From positions 181,420 to 245,419 of the forward strand of contig NZ_AUIF01000017.1 in the NCBI RefSeq assembly GCF_000423565.1: a stretch of 64,000 nt of DNA, given 5' to 3'. This document shows positions 27,346 to 35,795 of the stretch, one piece after another. The notes below the pieces were generated by a model, which was not told the DNA's origin, searched no databases, and worked only from the letters and a program-made list of their open reading frames with translations. How positions within the stretch are numbered: position 1 is the stretch's first letter; every line of letters starts with the position of its first letter. Position numbers and translations under genes: made by a program. The DNA is from Runella zeae DSM 19591. GTDB taxonomy: Bacteria; Bacteroidota; Bacteroidia; Cytophagales; Spirosomataceae.

Positions 27346-28008
27346 ATGAAAACGAAAGTATTACTGTTAGCGCTTCTGTTGGTTCAAGGACTAAGCTATG
27401 CACAAAGTGAACCCAAATTTTTTAGTCTAGGTCTACGTGCCGGTGCCAACTTATCACAATTTAAAGGCAATGATTTGTCGTTGAATTCAAGCGAAGGTTC
27501 TTTTCAATTGACCGACAACAGCAACCGTGTTTGGGGAGCTACGGGAGGTATCTTTATGAGATTTGGACGCACGTTTTTCATACAGCCCGAAATCATGCTT
27601 TCCCAAAAAGGAGGTAGATTTAGTGTATTTGAAGGTACTAGCGGAAAAGCTGAAAAAAGTTTCAAAATGACAAACATTGATTTTCCAGTTATGTTTGGGG
27701 TGAAGATTGCCCGTTTTTTGAGAATCAATGCTGGGCCAGTAGCCGCTTTCAACTTAGGCCGTGATGGAGACTTAGAGGAAGCTTTTGAAGACTATACCAA
27801 CGAAAAAGACTTTGATGATGCTTTTCGTCGTGCGGCACTTGGGTATCAAGCAGGTATAGGCCTTGATTTTGGCAAACTCAATTTTGACTTACGTTATGAA
27901 GGAAACCTTACAGATGTAGTAAAACTTCAATTGAGCAATCCACAAGCTCAAGCGCAGTTTGACCGTAAGATGAATCTCGTTCAAGCTACACTAGGTTTTG
28001 CTTTTTAG
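27346..28008 (+). CDS. Porin-family outer membrane beta-barrel protein
   Basis: A 220-residue protein. The ATG at 27346 is the true start because a Sec signal follows (MKTKVLLLALLLVQGLSYAQ); the longer frame to 27295 would precede it. The mature part is an eight-stranded PorT/OmpX-like barrel: FSLGLRAGANLSQFKG, FIQPEIMLSQKGG, GYQAGIGLDFG and the aromatic-ended last strand LVQATLGFAF. The function is not predictable; such barrels are often stress-induced surface proteins. Confidence 0.85.
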   Translation: MKTKVLLLALLLVQGLSYAQSEPKFFSLGLRAGANLSQFKGNDLSLNSSEGSFQLTDNSNRVWGATGGIFMRFGRTFFIQPEIMLSQKGGRFSVFEGTSGKAEKSFKMTNIDFPVMFGVKIARFLRINAGPVAAFNLGRDGDLEEAFEDYTNEKDFDDAFRRAALGYQAGIGLDFGKLNFDLRYEGNLTDVVKLQLSNPQAQAQFDRKMNLVQATLGFAF

Positions 28009-28026
28009 TGCTTCATTTATTCCATC

Positions 28027-28071
28027 AATCAATAAAAAAAAGGGCGATTATCGCCCTTTTTTTATTGATTG
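28027..28071. terminator. Bidirectional terminator
   Basis: A near-perfect stem (about 20 bp) with core AGGGCGA/TCGCCCT, flanked by A- and T-tracts on both sides. It sits between the porin-family gene and the convergent proline-rich gene. Confidence 0.85.
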
Positions 28072-28075
28072 AACT

Positions 28076-28309
28076 TTACTTTTCAAATACTTCATCCTCT
28101 TCTCCATTTACGATTTGAGTATCATTTTCGGCGTTTATCTCGTGTTTTTGAGGGTCGGGGGGAGTGTGTTTATCAGGTTCGATTTCGGGAGGAGCCGTAG
28201 GCTGCTCTATTTCGGGCTGATGAATTTCGGGCTGCGCAGGATGCGGCTCCACTTCGGGTGCTGGCGTAGGTGGCGCAGGCGTAGGATCGGGTGTTTGTGT
28301 GTTTTTCAT
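28076..28309 (-). CDS. Small proline/glutamate-rich protein
   Basis: A 77-residue low-complexity protein (start at 28309, where MKNTQTPDPTPAPP begins; an upstream frame to 28411 is less likely). It is built of P/E/H-rich units such as PEIEQP and PEIHQPE, with no hydrophobic segment, and is probably disordered. Its own 3' end abuts the bidirectional terminator, which supports transcription. No function can be assigned. Confidence 0.5.
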   Translation of the reverse strand: MKNTQTPDPTPAPPTPAPEVEPHPAQPEIHQPEIEQPTAPPEIEPDKHTPPDPQKHEINAENDTQIVNGEEDEVFEK

Positions 28310-28511
28310 GGTTTGAAATATGTTTGGTTTGGGTATTATTTTGAAAAACTTGTGCCACGATTTTTGGGGAACAATCTCCTCAGGCTGGTACAATATTGAG
28401 CTGGAATACATTTTTAGCGTATAGTAGTAACGCTAATAATCTAGTGAAGCAAACTTTGATAGGTTTCAAGTTTGATTAAGTATTGACAATAAAACCAAAA
28501 AAACAGCCGCT

Positions 28512-29705
28512 ATGCCTCCCGTACCTCAAAATATTCAGTTGCCTTATATAGCACGTTTAGCTTTTGGGCTTATTTGTGTGACCATTATTGTATATTGGAT
28601 GCACGTGCTGGGCTCAATCGTGACTTTGCTATTGTTTTCTATCCTTTTTTCGATAGCGATGTATCCGCTTACTGATTGGCTAGAACGGAAAGGTCTAGGT
28701 AGAATGTTAGCCATTACGATTTCAATTCTTACATTTTCGTTGGTAGCGGCGGGGGTATGTATGGTCTTGGGGTATCAGGTGAGAGATTTTTCTGAGATGC
28801 TTCCTCAATTGATTAATAAAGTAAATGCCTCCCTAAGCAAAGTGCAGCTTTGGGCGTATGAGCGTTTTAAAATTCCCCCAAGCCGGCAGTTAAATGAGTT
28901 GCAGAAATATTGGCAAAATATAGCCGAAGGGGGAGGTTCGGTAGTAGGAACCGCCGTCTCTACCACCACTACGATGCTAGGTAATATCTCTATCTTGCCC
29001 GTGTATATTTTCTTCTTGCTGTATTATCGCGATATGTTCAAGCAGTTTTTTTGCAAAGTCTTTGCTTCTACCAAAAAAGCCAAAATACATGAAGTACTTG
29101 GTAAAATATACGAAGTAGTCCACAGCTACCTTTCAGGACTTTTGATTGTGACCTTGATCGTGGGTACGCTCAATTCGGTAGGGCTATTGATTTTAGGGAT
29201 TCCATCGGCTATCTTCTTTGGGTTTTTAGCGGCTATTTTATTGATTATTCCTTATATAGGAATCTTGATAGGGTCTATTTTGCCCATTGTGGTAGCTCTC
29301 GTTACCAAAGATTCCCCTATGTACGCGGTAGGAGTGGCTGGAATATTCTTCTTTGTACAAATGCTTGAAGGAAACATCATTACGCCTTATATCGTAGGTT
29401 CCAAAATCAGTGTCAATCCCTTGGCGGCCATTGTCATGTTGTTTTTGGGGGGGGCTTTGTGGGGAATTGCAGGGCTGGCTTTGGCCTTACCACTTACGGC
29501 GATTTTAAAAGTGGTTTTTGATGAAGTAGAAGCGCTCAAACCCTACGGATATTTGCTAGGAGAGCCTGAAACTACCAATAAACAACGAGCTATTCAGAGC
29601 AAAAAAGTGCAAAAAATTGAACAAAATGTAGTGGAAAGTATTGCCGAAACTACCAAAGAAGTAAAGTCCCTTTTTGGGCGAAAAAAAGCCACAAAATCTG
29701 CTTAA
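28512..29705 (+). CDS. AI-2E family transporter (PerM/YdiK type)
   Basis: A 397-residue inner membrane protein with about seven to eight hydrophobic segments. The family core is present: GLLIVTLIVGTLNSVGLLILGIPSA, then IPYIGILIGSILP and LEGNIITPYIVGSKISVNPL. Members were named for autoinducer-2 export, and some are Na+/H+ or efflux proteins; the substrate is unclear here. The C-terminus is a charged cytoplasmic tail rich in Lys, Glu and Gln. It is transcribed alone. Confidence 0.9.
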   Translation: MPPVPQNIQLPYIARLAFGLICVTIIVYWMHVLGSIVTLLLFSILFSIAMYPLTDWLERKGLGRMLAITISILTFSLVAAGVCMVLGYQVRDFSEMLPQLINKVNASLSKVQLWAYERFKIPPSRQLNELQKYWQNIAEGGGSVVGTAVSTTTTMLGNISILPVYIFFLLYYRDMFKQFFCKVFASTKKAKIHEVLGKIYEVVHSYLSGLLIVTLIVGTLNSVGLLILGIPSAIFFGFLAAILLIIPYIGILIGSILPIVVALVTKDSPMYAVGVAGIFFFVQMLEGNIITPYIVGSKISVNPLAAIVMLFLGGALWGIAGLALALPLTAILKVVFDEVEALKPYGYLLGEPETTNKQRAIQSKKVQKIEQNVVESIAETTKEVKSLFGRKKATKSA

Positions 29706-29773
29706 CGAGTAAAATTGGGTAGAAGATTCCACAAACTTTAAGCTTTGAAAGCAGTAAATTGAAGAGTTGTAAG

Positions 29774-29789
29774 TGGTATAGTTTTTTGT
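29774..29789 (+). promoter_or_regulatory. Promoter-like element TGGTATAGTTTTTTGT
   Basis: Located 43 nt before the GH13 start codon. It shares TGG-N-AT ... TTTG with the elements at 27296, 34885, 34979, 37596, 50305 and 50410. Confidence 0.4.
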
Positions 29790-29832
29790 AAATCTTAAAC
29801 ATCAAAGACTAACACTACAATTTAAAATACCT

Positions 29833-31653
29833 ATGGACATAGCCATTACCCCAGAATATACAAAAAGTAAAGTAGGTGGTATGGGAGCCGTACCGACCGA
29901 CGAAGGGGTTTCGTTTAGAGTTTGGGCTCCTAATGCAAAAGAAGTATTTGTAACGGGCGACTTCAATGATTGGGAAAAAACAACTATTGCTTTGACTCAC
30001 GAAGAAAACGGCTTTTGGTCGGTACAAGTACCTGAAGCAGCCACTGGGCATCAATACAAGTATGTCTTGAAAACAGCCCAAGGCGAATTGATGAGAAATG
30101 ACCCCTACGCTCGCGAAATGACCAATTCGGTAGGCAACAGTGTGGTCGTTAATCATTCGGATTTTGATTGGGAAGATGATCATTTTGAAATGCCCTCGCT
30201 CAACAAAATGGTCATATATGAGCTCCACGTAGGAAGTTTTAACGTAAAGGAAGAAGGCAAAGCAGGCGATTTTTATGGCGTAATCGAAAAATTGGATTAT
30301 CTAAAATCTGTTGGAGTTAATGTCATAGAATTGATGCCAGTGGCCGAGTTTCCGGGTGGTTTCTCCTGGGGCTATAATCCCGCTCACCCTTTTGCGGTAG
30401 AGTCAGAGTATGGTGGCCCCAAAGCACTAAAAGAACTCGTGAAAGCAGCACATCAAAAAGGAATCGCGGTGGTGTTGGATGTAGTTTACAACCACTTTGG
30501 GCCTACTGATATGGATTTGTGGCAATTTGACGGTTGGCAAGAAAACGGTTTAGGGGGAATTTATTTTTATAACGACTGGCGCGCCAAAACTCCTTGGGGA
30601 GATACACGGCCTGATTATGGAAGATCAGAAGTGCGTCAGTATATCCGTGATAATGCGCTCATGTGGCTTGAAGAATACCACATGGATGGCCTTAGGATGG
30701 ATATGGTTCCTTATATCAGAAACGTAAATGCTGACGGGAATCCTGCCAATGACCTCGAAGAAGGCTATAAACTAATACAGTGGATCAATTCAGAGATTAA
30801 ATCTAGATATCCTCAAAAATTTACGGTAGCCGAAGATTTACATACGCTAGATGCCATTACAGCACCTGTCGAAAATGGAGGACTCGGCTATAGTAGTCAG
30901 TGGGATAGTCAATTTGTACATCCTATTAGAGACATTATTATCCAAATGCACGATGAGCATCGTAACATGGATGTAGTGGTGGCGTCTATTCTACACCGTT
31001 ATAACAATGATGTTTTTGAAAGAGTCATTTATACCGAATCTCATGATGAAGTATCAAACGGCCAAGCCCGTGTAACGCAGGAAATTGCGGGAGAGCAGGA
31101 CGTCGATAATTGGTATACCAAAAAACGCTCTCTCTTAGGAGCTGCTCTTATGATGACTGCGCCTGGTATCCCGATGTTGTTTCAAGGACAAACCATGCTT
31201 GAAGATGGCTGGTTTCAAGATACCGACCCTATCGATTGGGCACGGGTGTCAGAATTCAAAGGCATTACTAAGCTTTATCGGGATTTGATTCATTTGCGCC
31301 TTGATTATAAAGGAATTACGAAAGGTCTATCAGGACAAAATGTAGAAATTTTGCATGTTGACAACCAAAATAAGGTAGTGGCTTTTCAGCGTTGGATGGA
31401 TGGGGGACCCAAAGATACCACAGTGATAGTAATGAATTTTTCGCAGCAACCTATCGAAAACTATAGTATCCGTTTTCCAACCCAAGGGCTTTGGAAAATC
31501 AGATTCAACAGTGATTGGGAAGGCTATGATAATGATTTTGATAGTCATTTTAGCCATGATGTAGAAATAAATACCTCCCAACATGACGATTCTCATTGGA
31601 CTGCTGGGGTTTCTTTAGGAGCTTACAGTACTATTATTTATTCACAAGATTAA
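29833..31653 (+). CDS. GH13 alpha-amylase family enzyme, branching-enzyme-like
   Basis: A 606-residue glycoside hydrolase. An N-terminal CBM48-type sandwich (VSFRVWAPNAKEVFVTGDFN, residues 25-110) precedes the catalytic barrel. GH13 motifs are DVVYNHF (region I), DGLRMDMVPY with the Asp nucleophile (region II), AEDLH with the Glu acid/base (region III) and ESHDEV (region IV). A C-terminal all-beta domain closes the protein. The layout fits glycogen branching enzymes or trehalohydrolase-like proteins of about 600 residues. No signal peptide is seen, so a cytoplasmic glycogen/trehalose role in osmotic or carbon stress is likely. The downstream lipoprotein gene may be in the same operon. Confidence 0.88.
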   Translation: MDIAITPEYTKSKVGGMGAVPTDEGVSFRVWAPNAKEVFVTGDFNDWEKTTIALTHEENGFWSVQVPEAATGHQYKYVLKTAQGELMRNDPYAREMTNSVGNSVVVNHSDFDWEDDHFEMPSLNKMVIYELHVGSFNVKEEGKAGDFYGVIEKLDYLKSVGVNVIELMPVAEFPGGFSWGYNPAHPFAVESEYGGPKALKELVKAAHQKGIAVVLDVVYNHFGPTDMDLWQFDGWQENGLGGIYFYNDWRAKTPWGDTRPDYGRSEVRQYIRDNALMWLEEYHMDGLRMDMVPYIRNVNADGNPANDLEEGYKLIQWINSEIKSRYPQKFTVAEDLHTLDAITAPVENGGLGYSSQWDSQFVHPIRDIIIQMHDEHRNMDVVVASILHRYNNDVFERVIYTESHDEVSNGQARVTQEIAGEQDVDNWYTKKRSLLGAALMMTAPGIPMLFQGQTMLEDGWFQDTDPIDWARVSEFKGITKLYRDLIHLRLDYKGITKGLSGQNVEILHVDNQNKVVAFQRWMDGGPKDTTVIVMNFSQQPIENYSIRFPTQGLWKIRFNSDWEGYDNDFDSHFSHDVEINTSQHDDSHWTAGVSLGAYSTIIYSQD

Positions 31654-31686
31654 TCAAAATTGTTTCACAATAAACTTACTAATAGA

Positions 31687-32145
31687 ATGAAAAGAGTATT
31701 CAAAACCGCCGCGATGTTGTTAGCATTAGGAATGTTTACATTGACTAGCTGCTCAAGAGAAGACAAAAGAGAAGTAGCTGATGATGTTCAGAATGCACAA
31801 GACAAAGTAGAAAACACCGCTGATAATGTAGCTGAAGATGTAAAAGAAGCAGGCCAAGAAACGGCGGCTGAAATCGAAGCCGAACGTAAAGAAATGGCCG
31901 AAAAAATCGAAAAACGTAAGAAAGAAATCAATGAAGAATTAGATGAGTTGGATGCCAAAATCAAAACGGCTAAGGCGAATGAAAAAGAAAAATGGGAAAA
32001 ACGCCGCGCTAATCTCAAAGAAGATATCAATGAGCTAGATGCTGAAATGGCCGAAGTCAAAAAAGACGTCAAACGGGATTGGAAAGAGTTTAAGCGCGAT
32101 CTAAATGCTAAGATTGATGACATGCAAAAAGATCTAGAAAACTAG
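31687..32145 (+). CDS. Coiled-coil lipoprotein
   Basis: A 152-residue protein. The ATG at 31687 is chosen because a lipoprotein signal follows (MKRVFKTAAMLLALGMF, then LTSC with Cys near residue 21). The mature part is a nearly continuous Lys/Glu/Ala-rich coiled coil (EIEAERKEMAEKIEKRKKEI). It lies 33 nt after the GH13 gene and ends with a two-tier terminator. It probably spans or props the envelope, like other stress-induced helical lipoproteins. Confidence 0.75.
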   Translation: MKRVFKTAAMLLALGMFTLTSCSREDKREVADDVQNAQDKVENTADNVAEDVKEAGQETAAEIEAERKEMAEKIEKRKKEINEELDELDAKIKTAKANEKEKWEKRRANLKEDINELDAEMAEVKKDVKRDWKEFKRDLNAKIDDMQKDLEN

Positions 32146-32155
32146 TATACAATCC

Positions 32156-32226
32156 AATTTTGTCCGAAAAGTAAGTAAGCACCAAGAAACATTTGGTGAG
32201 AAAAGCTTTTCGGACAGAATTTTTTA
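32156..32226 (+). terminator. Two-tier hairpin terminator
   Basis: An outer stem of about 16 bp (arms near 32156-32171 and 32206-32221; one G.U) encloses a second hairpin CACCAA ... TTGGTG. Five T residues follow. It ends the GH13/lipoprotein transcript. Confidence 0.8.
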
Positions 32227-32339
32227 ATAAATGATATGAAAAATCTCTGCACTATTGTCGTAAAGACATTATTTAAGGTCAGTCAATAAAACAACTTAAG
32301 CATATATCCACATAATAACACACCTAATTGAAGAGCGTC

Positions 32340-32717
32340 ATGGAAGAAGTGAAAGAGTCAATGGTGGTACAGTTGAGGAAGTTGTGGGCGCTGTACCTGC
32401 GACGCTTGCAAGTATGCAAGCAGCTCGAAAAACAATCGTTAGCTGAAGATAAAAGTACGTTTATCAAACATTTTCAGGCCGAAACGCAGCTTTTTCTTAA
32501 CGAAGCAAGCCAGTTTGATTGGATTCTTGGGCAAAAATGCTTGCCTATAGCCGTGAGCTGTAAAAGCCTGTATGAGGTTGATAATCATCTGATTAATGTT
32601 TATACTGTCTTGCAGAATGATACTTCTTGGGAGCAAGAATACCCCGAGTTGTCGCGATTTCTGATGCGAAACTTAGGACGTATCAAGGCTTCTTTGGGGT
32701 TGACTCGCTATTTATGA
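32340..32717 (+). CDS. Hypothetical helical protein
   Basis: A 125-residue all-helical soluble protein (start ATG at 32340; a TTG lies 12 nt upstream). It is rich in Leu, Gln, Lys and Glu (LRKLWALYLRRLQVCKQLEKQ). No motif or signal is recognised. It lies between a terminator and the transglutaminase-like gene, so it has its own promoter. Confidence 0.6.
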   Translation: MEEVKESMVVQLRKLWALYLRRLQVCKQLEKQSLAEDKSTFIKHFQAETQLFLNEASQFDWILGQKCLPIAVSCKSLYEVDNHLINVYTVLQNDTSWEQEYPELSRFLMRNLGRIKASLGLTRYL

Positions 32718-32854
32718 TAGCAATAGCCGTCGGGTTGAGTCAATAATTATTCGTACATTTACTAATGTTCACCTAGCGGTCATTTTTGAAAAACAAACTA
32801 GAAAATGGGCGACTCAAATCACTATAATCTTATCTTTTTAACCCATTTTTATCC

Positions 32855-33652
32855 ATGAAACTAAGAGGCAAAAGTGTCTTCAAGTATCAAGTCAACGAAA
32901 ACACGCCCGTCCTAATGCTATTACGGCCTCGCCGTCAAGAGGGCCAATCTATCATCAAAGAAGAATTTACGACTGAGCCAACCTTCCCTTTTAATGAATA
33001 TACCGACGACTATGGTAATCAGTGTCAAAGAGCGGTATTTCCGGTAGGCCCGCTTACTATTACCACTGAGGTGGAGTCATTGGTGGAGCCACATGTTCAG
33101 CTGCAAGAGCCTTTTCCTGGGTTTGTACCAGTAGAAGAATTACCAAGCGAGACGATTATTTATTTATTGCCCAGTCGCTATTGTCAGTCTGAGCTTCCCG
33201 AAATCAATGATTTGGCCCAACAGATTGTGGAAGGAGTGCCGGTAGGCTATCTTCAAGCAGAAGCTATACGCAATTGGATACATCAAAACATTAAATATGA
33301 GTACAATACTACCGATTCTTCCACTACTGCTTTAGACATTGTACGGCAAAAAGTAGGCGTCTGCCGCGATTTTACCCATTTGAGTATTGCGCTGTGTCGT
33401 AGTTTATGCTTACCTGCCCGTATGACTGTAGGGTATTTAGACAAACTAAAATACATGGATTTACATGCGTGGTTTGAGGTTTTTTTGGGAGGACAATGGC
33501 ACACCTTTGATGCCGTACAACCCCAAACGGAAGGATGTAGGATTGTGATAGGCTACGGGAGAGATGCCGCTGATGTAGCCATGGTGACTCAGTTTGGGGA
33601 TTCGGAGTTGCTGTCTTTGACGGTAGAAACGGCTGTGATAGAAGAAGACTAA
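32855..33652 (+). CDS. Transglutaminase-like domain protein
   Basis: A 265-residue cytoplasmic protein with the Cys-His-Asp transglutaminase/protease fold: Cys170 in KVGVCRDFTHLSIALCRSLCLPARM, His204 in DLHAWFEVF and Asp219 in HTFDAV. An N-terminal beta-rich region of about 115 residues is typical of the bacterial family. It may cross-link, cleave or bind peptides; the exact reaction is unknown. It is convergent with the ECF sigma gene, with the stop codons 8 nt apart. Confidence 0.88.
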   Translation: MKLRGKSVFKYQVNENTPVLMLLRPRRQEGQSIIKEEFTTEPTFPFNEYTDDYGNQCQRAVFPVGPLTITTEVESLVEPHVQLQEPFPGFVPVEELPSETIIYLLPSRYCQSELPEINDLAQQIVEGVPVGYLQAEAIRNWIHQNIKYEYNTTDSSTTALDIVRQKVGVCRDFTHLSIALCRSLCLPARMTVGYLDKLKYMDLHAWFEVFLGGQWHTFDAVQPQTEGCRIVIGYGRDAADVAMVTQFGDSELLSLTVETAVIEED

Positions 33653-33659
33653 AAAAAAA

Positions 33660-34253
33660 TTATGCGCTTAGAGAGCTACTATGTAGGTATAATACCACGG
33701 CATTAGAATCAAAAGAGGGTGTCTGCATCAGACACCCTCTTAGTTTAATGATTGCCGTCCTGATACGGGTCTTGACCGTAGTAAGAGGCAATTGCAATTT
33801 TTTGGCAGTTTCTTCGTGCGTATATCCACCCCAGTATACCATTTCGATGAGTAGCCGGTGCTCGGATTTTAGAGTAGATACGAGCTCTCTTAGTTCATGG
33901 CTGTCCATCAATCCAAATATAGCTTGGCGCTCTTCTATTGAAGGAGCTGCTTTTTCGATTTCAATCATTTCGGGGCGTCTGGCTCTTAAAAAATCAATAG
34001 CGCAGTTGCGGGCTATGTTGAGCATCCAAGTGAATAGTCGTCCTTTTGAAGAATCATAATGGGCTATTTTTTTCCAAATCTTGACGAAAGTATCTTGAAG
34101 TAAATCCTGAGCAACTTCTTCTTCTTGCACAATTTTGAGGAGTATTCCATAAAGAGCCTCCGAATAGTTGTCATATAGATAGTTGAACGCTTTCCGATCT
34201 TGTTGAGAGAGCATTTCTAACAGTTCGTTTTCGGCATAAGTTATTCCTTTCAT
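33660..34253 (-). CDS. ECF-type RNA polymerase sigma factor
   Basis: A 197-residue sigma-70 relative. Region 2 spans YLYDNYSEALYGILLKIVQ to KGRLFTWMLNIARNCAIDFLR (residues 25-90). Region 4 is LLIEMVYWGGYTHEETAKKLQLPLTTVKTRIRTAIIKLR (residues 130-170), with the helix-turn-helix. Most Bacteroidetes ECF factors are followed by an anti-sigma gene; none is here. The last 25 residues (after IKLRG) are unusual, and their coding DNA folds as a 13-bp hairpin. It may read promoters of nearby envelope-stress genes. Confidence 0.9.
   Translation of the reverse strand: MKGITYAENELLEMLSQQDRKAFNYLYDNYSEALYGILLKIVQEEEVAQDLLQDTFVKIWKKIAHYDSSKGRLFTWMLNIARNCAIDFLRARRPEMIEIEKAAPSIEERQAIFGLMDSHELRELVSTLKSEHRLLIEMVYWGGYTHEETAKKLQLPLTTVKTRIRTAIIKLRGCLMQTPSFDSNAVVLYLHSSSLSA
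33713..33741 (-). terminator. Terminator-like hairpin inside the sigma factor's 3' coding end
   Basis: A perfect 13-bp stem (33713-33725, 33729-33741) with a 3-nt loop. On the minus strand the hairpin is followed by CTCTTTTGATT, a weak U-tract. It lies about 50 nt upstream of the stop codon, so either the ORF reads through its own terminator or the true end of the gene is earlier. Confidence 0.45.
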
Positions 34254-34334
34254 ACAAGTCTGGGAGAAATTTAAGGGAGTTAGAGAAATTAAGAAAAGCT
34301 TGGTTTGTAATATAAAGTCTTCAAAGAGACCAAG

Positions 34335-34838
34335 TTATTGGATTTTCAAAGTCTCTTGTTCGGCTTTATTATATTGGGTGCTTGTACTGATACTTTGTAT
34401 GATTTTGAGCGAGTTTTCGAGGTTTTCGCGTTGACGTTGCAGTACTCCTCGAAGTTCTTCATTGTTATATATTTCTGCGGTGGCCAAGGCTTCATCGTAT
34501 GTCTGAAGAGCGGAGCTATCACCAAATTCGCAGGAGGCTAAGATAGCGGCTCTATCATTTCCCACAATCGCTGCTTTCAGATTAAGCCAAGCCTGATGGA
34601 TATTTCCACCGATTGTTCCTTTGGTGGTGGGTTCGGCTCTCATGTCCCGAATATAAGCGGCCAAATTTTCAGCAAAATTGACGCTTTCATTGAGCATAGT
34701 CGAAAATACTATTTGCAGGTCTTCATCCTTGATTTCTTGTGCTGCTTGATGGTACCCCGCTATCCGGTCGTTGTTGATATGTAGCAGTCCATTGAGTATA
34801 TCAACAACTTTTTTGATGGTGTCTTGATTGAGTTCCAT
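34335..34838 (-). CDS. PA2169/DUF2383 four-helix-bundle protein
   Basis: A 167-residue ferritin-like helical protein with DUF2383 features: IKKVVDILNGLLHINNDRIAGYHQAAQEI at the N-terminus and GDSSALQTYDEALA in the second half. Members are stress-induced in many bacteria and may bind metals or DNA, but the role is unknown. It is divergent from a small membrane protein gene; both have the TGG-type promoter-like element in front. Confidence 0.85.
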   Translation of the reverse strand: MELNQDTIKKVVDILNGLLHINNDRIAGYHQAAQEIKDEDLQIVFSTMLNESVNFAENLAAYIRDMRAEPTTKGTIGGNIHQAWLNLKAAIVGNDRAAILASCEFGDSSALQTYDEALATAEIYNNEELRGVLQRQRENLENSLKIIQSISTSTQYNKAEQETLKIQ

Positions 34839-34884
34839 GACGTAGCTTTAATAAATATTAAATAGATTATTAATACATATTTTC

Positions 34885-34903
34885 CAAAAAAATCTAATAC
34901 CAC
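34885..34903 (-). promoter_or_regulatory. Promoter-like element TGGTATTAGATTTTTTTGG (minus strand)
   Basis: Reads 34903 to 34885 on the minus strand, 46 nt before the DUF2383 start codon. It matches the TGG-N-AT ... TTTG pattern of the other candidates, with three extra bases before TTTG. Confidence 0.4.
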
Positions 34904-34978
34904 CCATTTTAGGGTAAAATTGAGGAGAGAAAATGAGGAGTTGGGGTGTTTTTTCTACAATATTTTGGATTACCTCAC

Positions 34979-34994
34979 TGGCATCTGTTTTTCT
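34979..34994 (+). promoter_or_regulatory. Promoter-like element TGGCATCTGTTTTTCT
   Basis: Lies 47 nt before the start codon at 35042. It has the -24-like TGGCAT, but the -12-like part ends in TTTCT rather than TTTG. Confidence 0.35.
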
Positions 34995-35041
34995 GATAGA
35001 TAAGTATCTAAAAGAGTCCATACTCAAAACAAGATATTGTT

Positions 35042-35266
35042 ATGAATAACATTGAAAAAGAAAGTGTCAAAGACGACGCAAAATCTCAGAAAATTTCGGC
35101 AAGTACTATTTTGTGGGTAGTGCTTGTGGTTGGAATCGTACTCATGGGCTTTGCTTATTTCAGCGGATATTTTACAGTCGGTGAAGACGGTGGAGGAAGA
35201 ATGGGCCCCGTAAACGGCAAAGACTCAGCGATAGTTACCGAAAGTGACACCATACAGGGAAATTAA
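35042..35266 (+). CDS. Small single-span membrane protein
   Basis: A 74-residue protein with a charged N-terminus and one strong transmembrane segment (STILWVVLVVGIVLMGFAYF, residues 22-41), followed by a Gly/Asp-rich tail. There is no known family. The location between DUF2383 and the LEA-like gene and the promoter-like element suggest a stress role. Confidence 0.6.
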   Translation: MNNIEKESVKDDAKSQKISASTILWVVLVVGIVLMGFAYFSGYFTVGEDGGGRMGPVNGKDSAIVTESDTIQGN

Positions 35267-35364
35267 TCCTTACGTATCCAAGCTGATTACTGTATACACA
35301 CAATGAGATTACCTTCTAAAAAAACATATCTTTTCTTAATATAACCAAAAATCAATTTTTTATC

Positions 35365-35679
35365 ATGAAAACTAAAGAAGAATTGCTTAAAGAAGCTGCC
35401 GAGCATAAAGCCGAAACAATGGAAAAAAAAGCAGATGTAGCCAAATCTGAACTACAAGAAAAAGTAGACGATGTAAAAATTGGAGCTGCTACATTGGCCG
35501 AAAAAGCCCAAGACAAATGGGAAGATTTCAAGGATAAGGCCGAAGATGCTTGGGAAAATACCAAAGACAAAGTAAAAGACGCTTGGGAGGATACTAAAGA
35601 CAAAGCCGAAGAAATTCGCGATAAAGTAAACGACAAAACCCAAGAAACAAAAGAAGAAATTCGGGAAAAAACAAGATAA
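35365..35679 (+). CDS. LEA-like hydrophilic helical protein
   Basis: A 104-residue Lys/Asp/Glu/Ala-rich protein with 11-residue-type repeats (DKAEDAWENTKDKVKDAWE, DTKDKAEEIRDKV). It lacks hydrophobic segments. Such sequences resemble LEA-3 or YtxH-tail repeats that fold on drying and protect proteins or membranes. It ends with a strong terminator. Confidence 0.65.
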   Translation: MKTKEELLKEAAEHKAETMEKKADVAKSELQEKVDDVKIGAATLAEKAQDKWEDFKDKAEDAWENTKDKVKDAWEDTKDKAEEIRDKVNDKTQETKEEIREKTR

Positions 35680-35695
35680 TAATCCTTTCTTCATC

Positions 35696-35736
35696 GCCTC
35701 GATTCGACTCAATATATAGCCGAATCGAGGCTTTTT
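35696..35736 (+). terminator. Rho-independent terminator
   Basis: An 11-bp stem GCCTCGATTCG/CGAATCGAGGC (35696-35706, 35721-35731), then TTTTT. Confidence 0.88.
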
Positions 35737-35795
35737 GTTGATAAAACAAACAACCTTCATTTATTGAATACATCTAACCTAATCGCTTTATAGCT

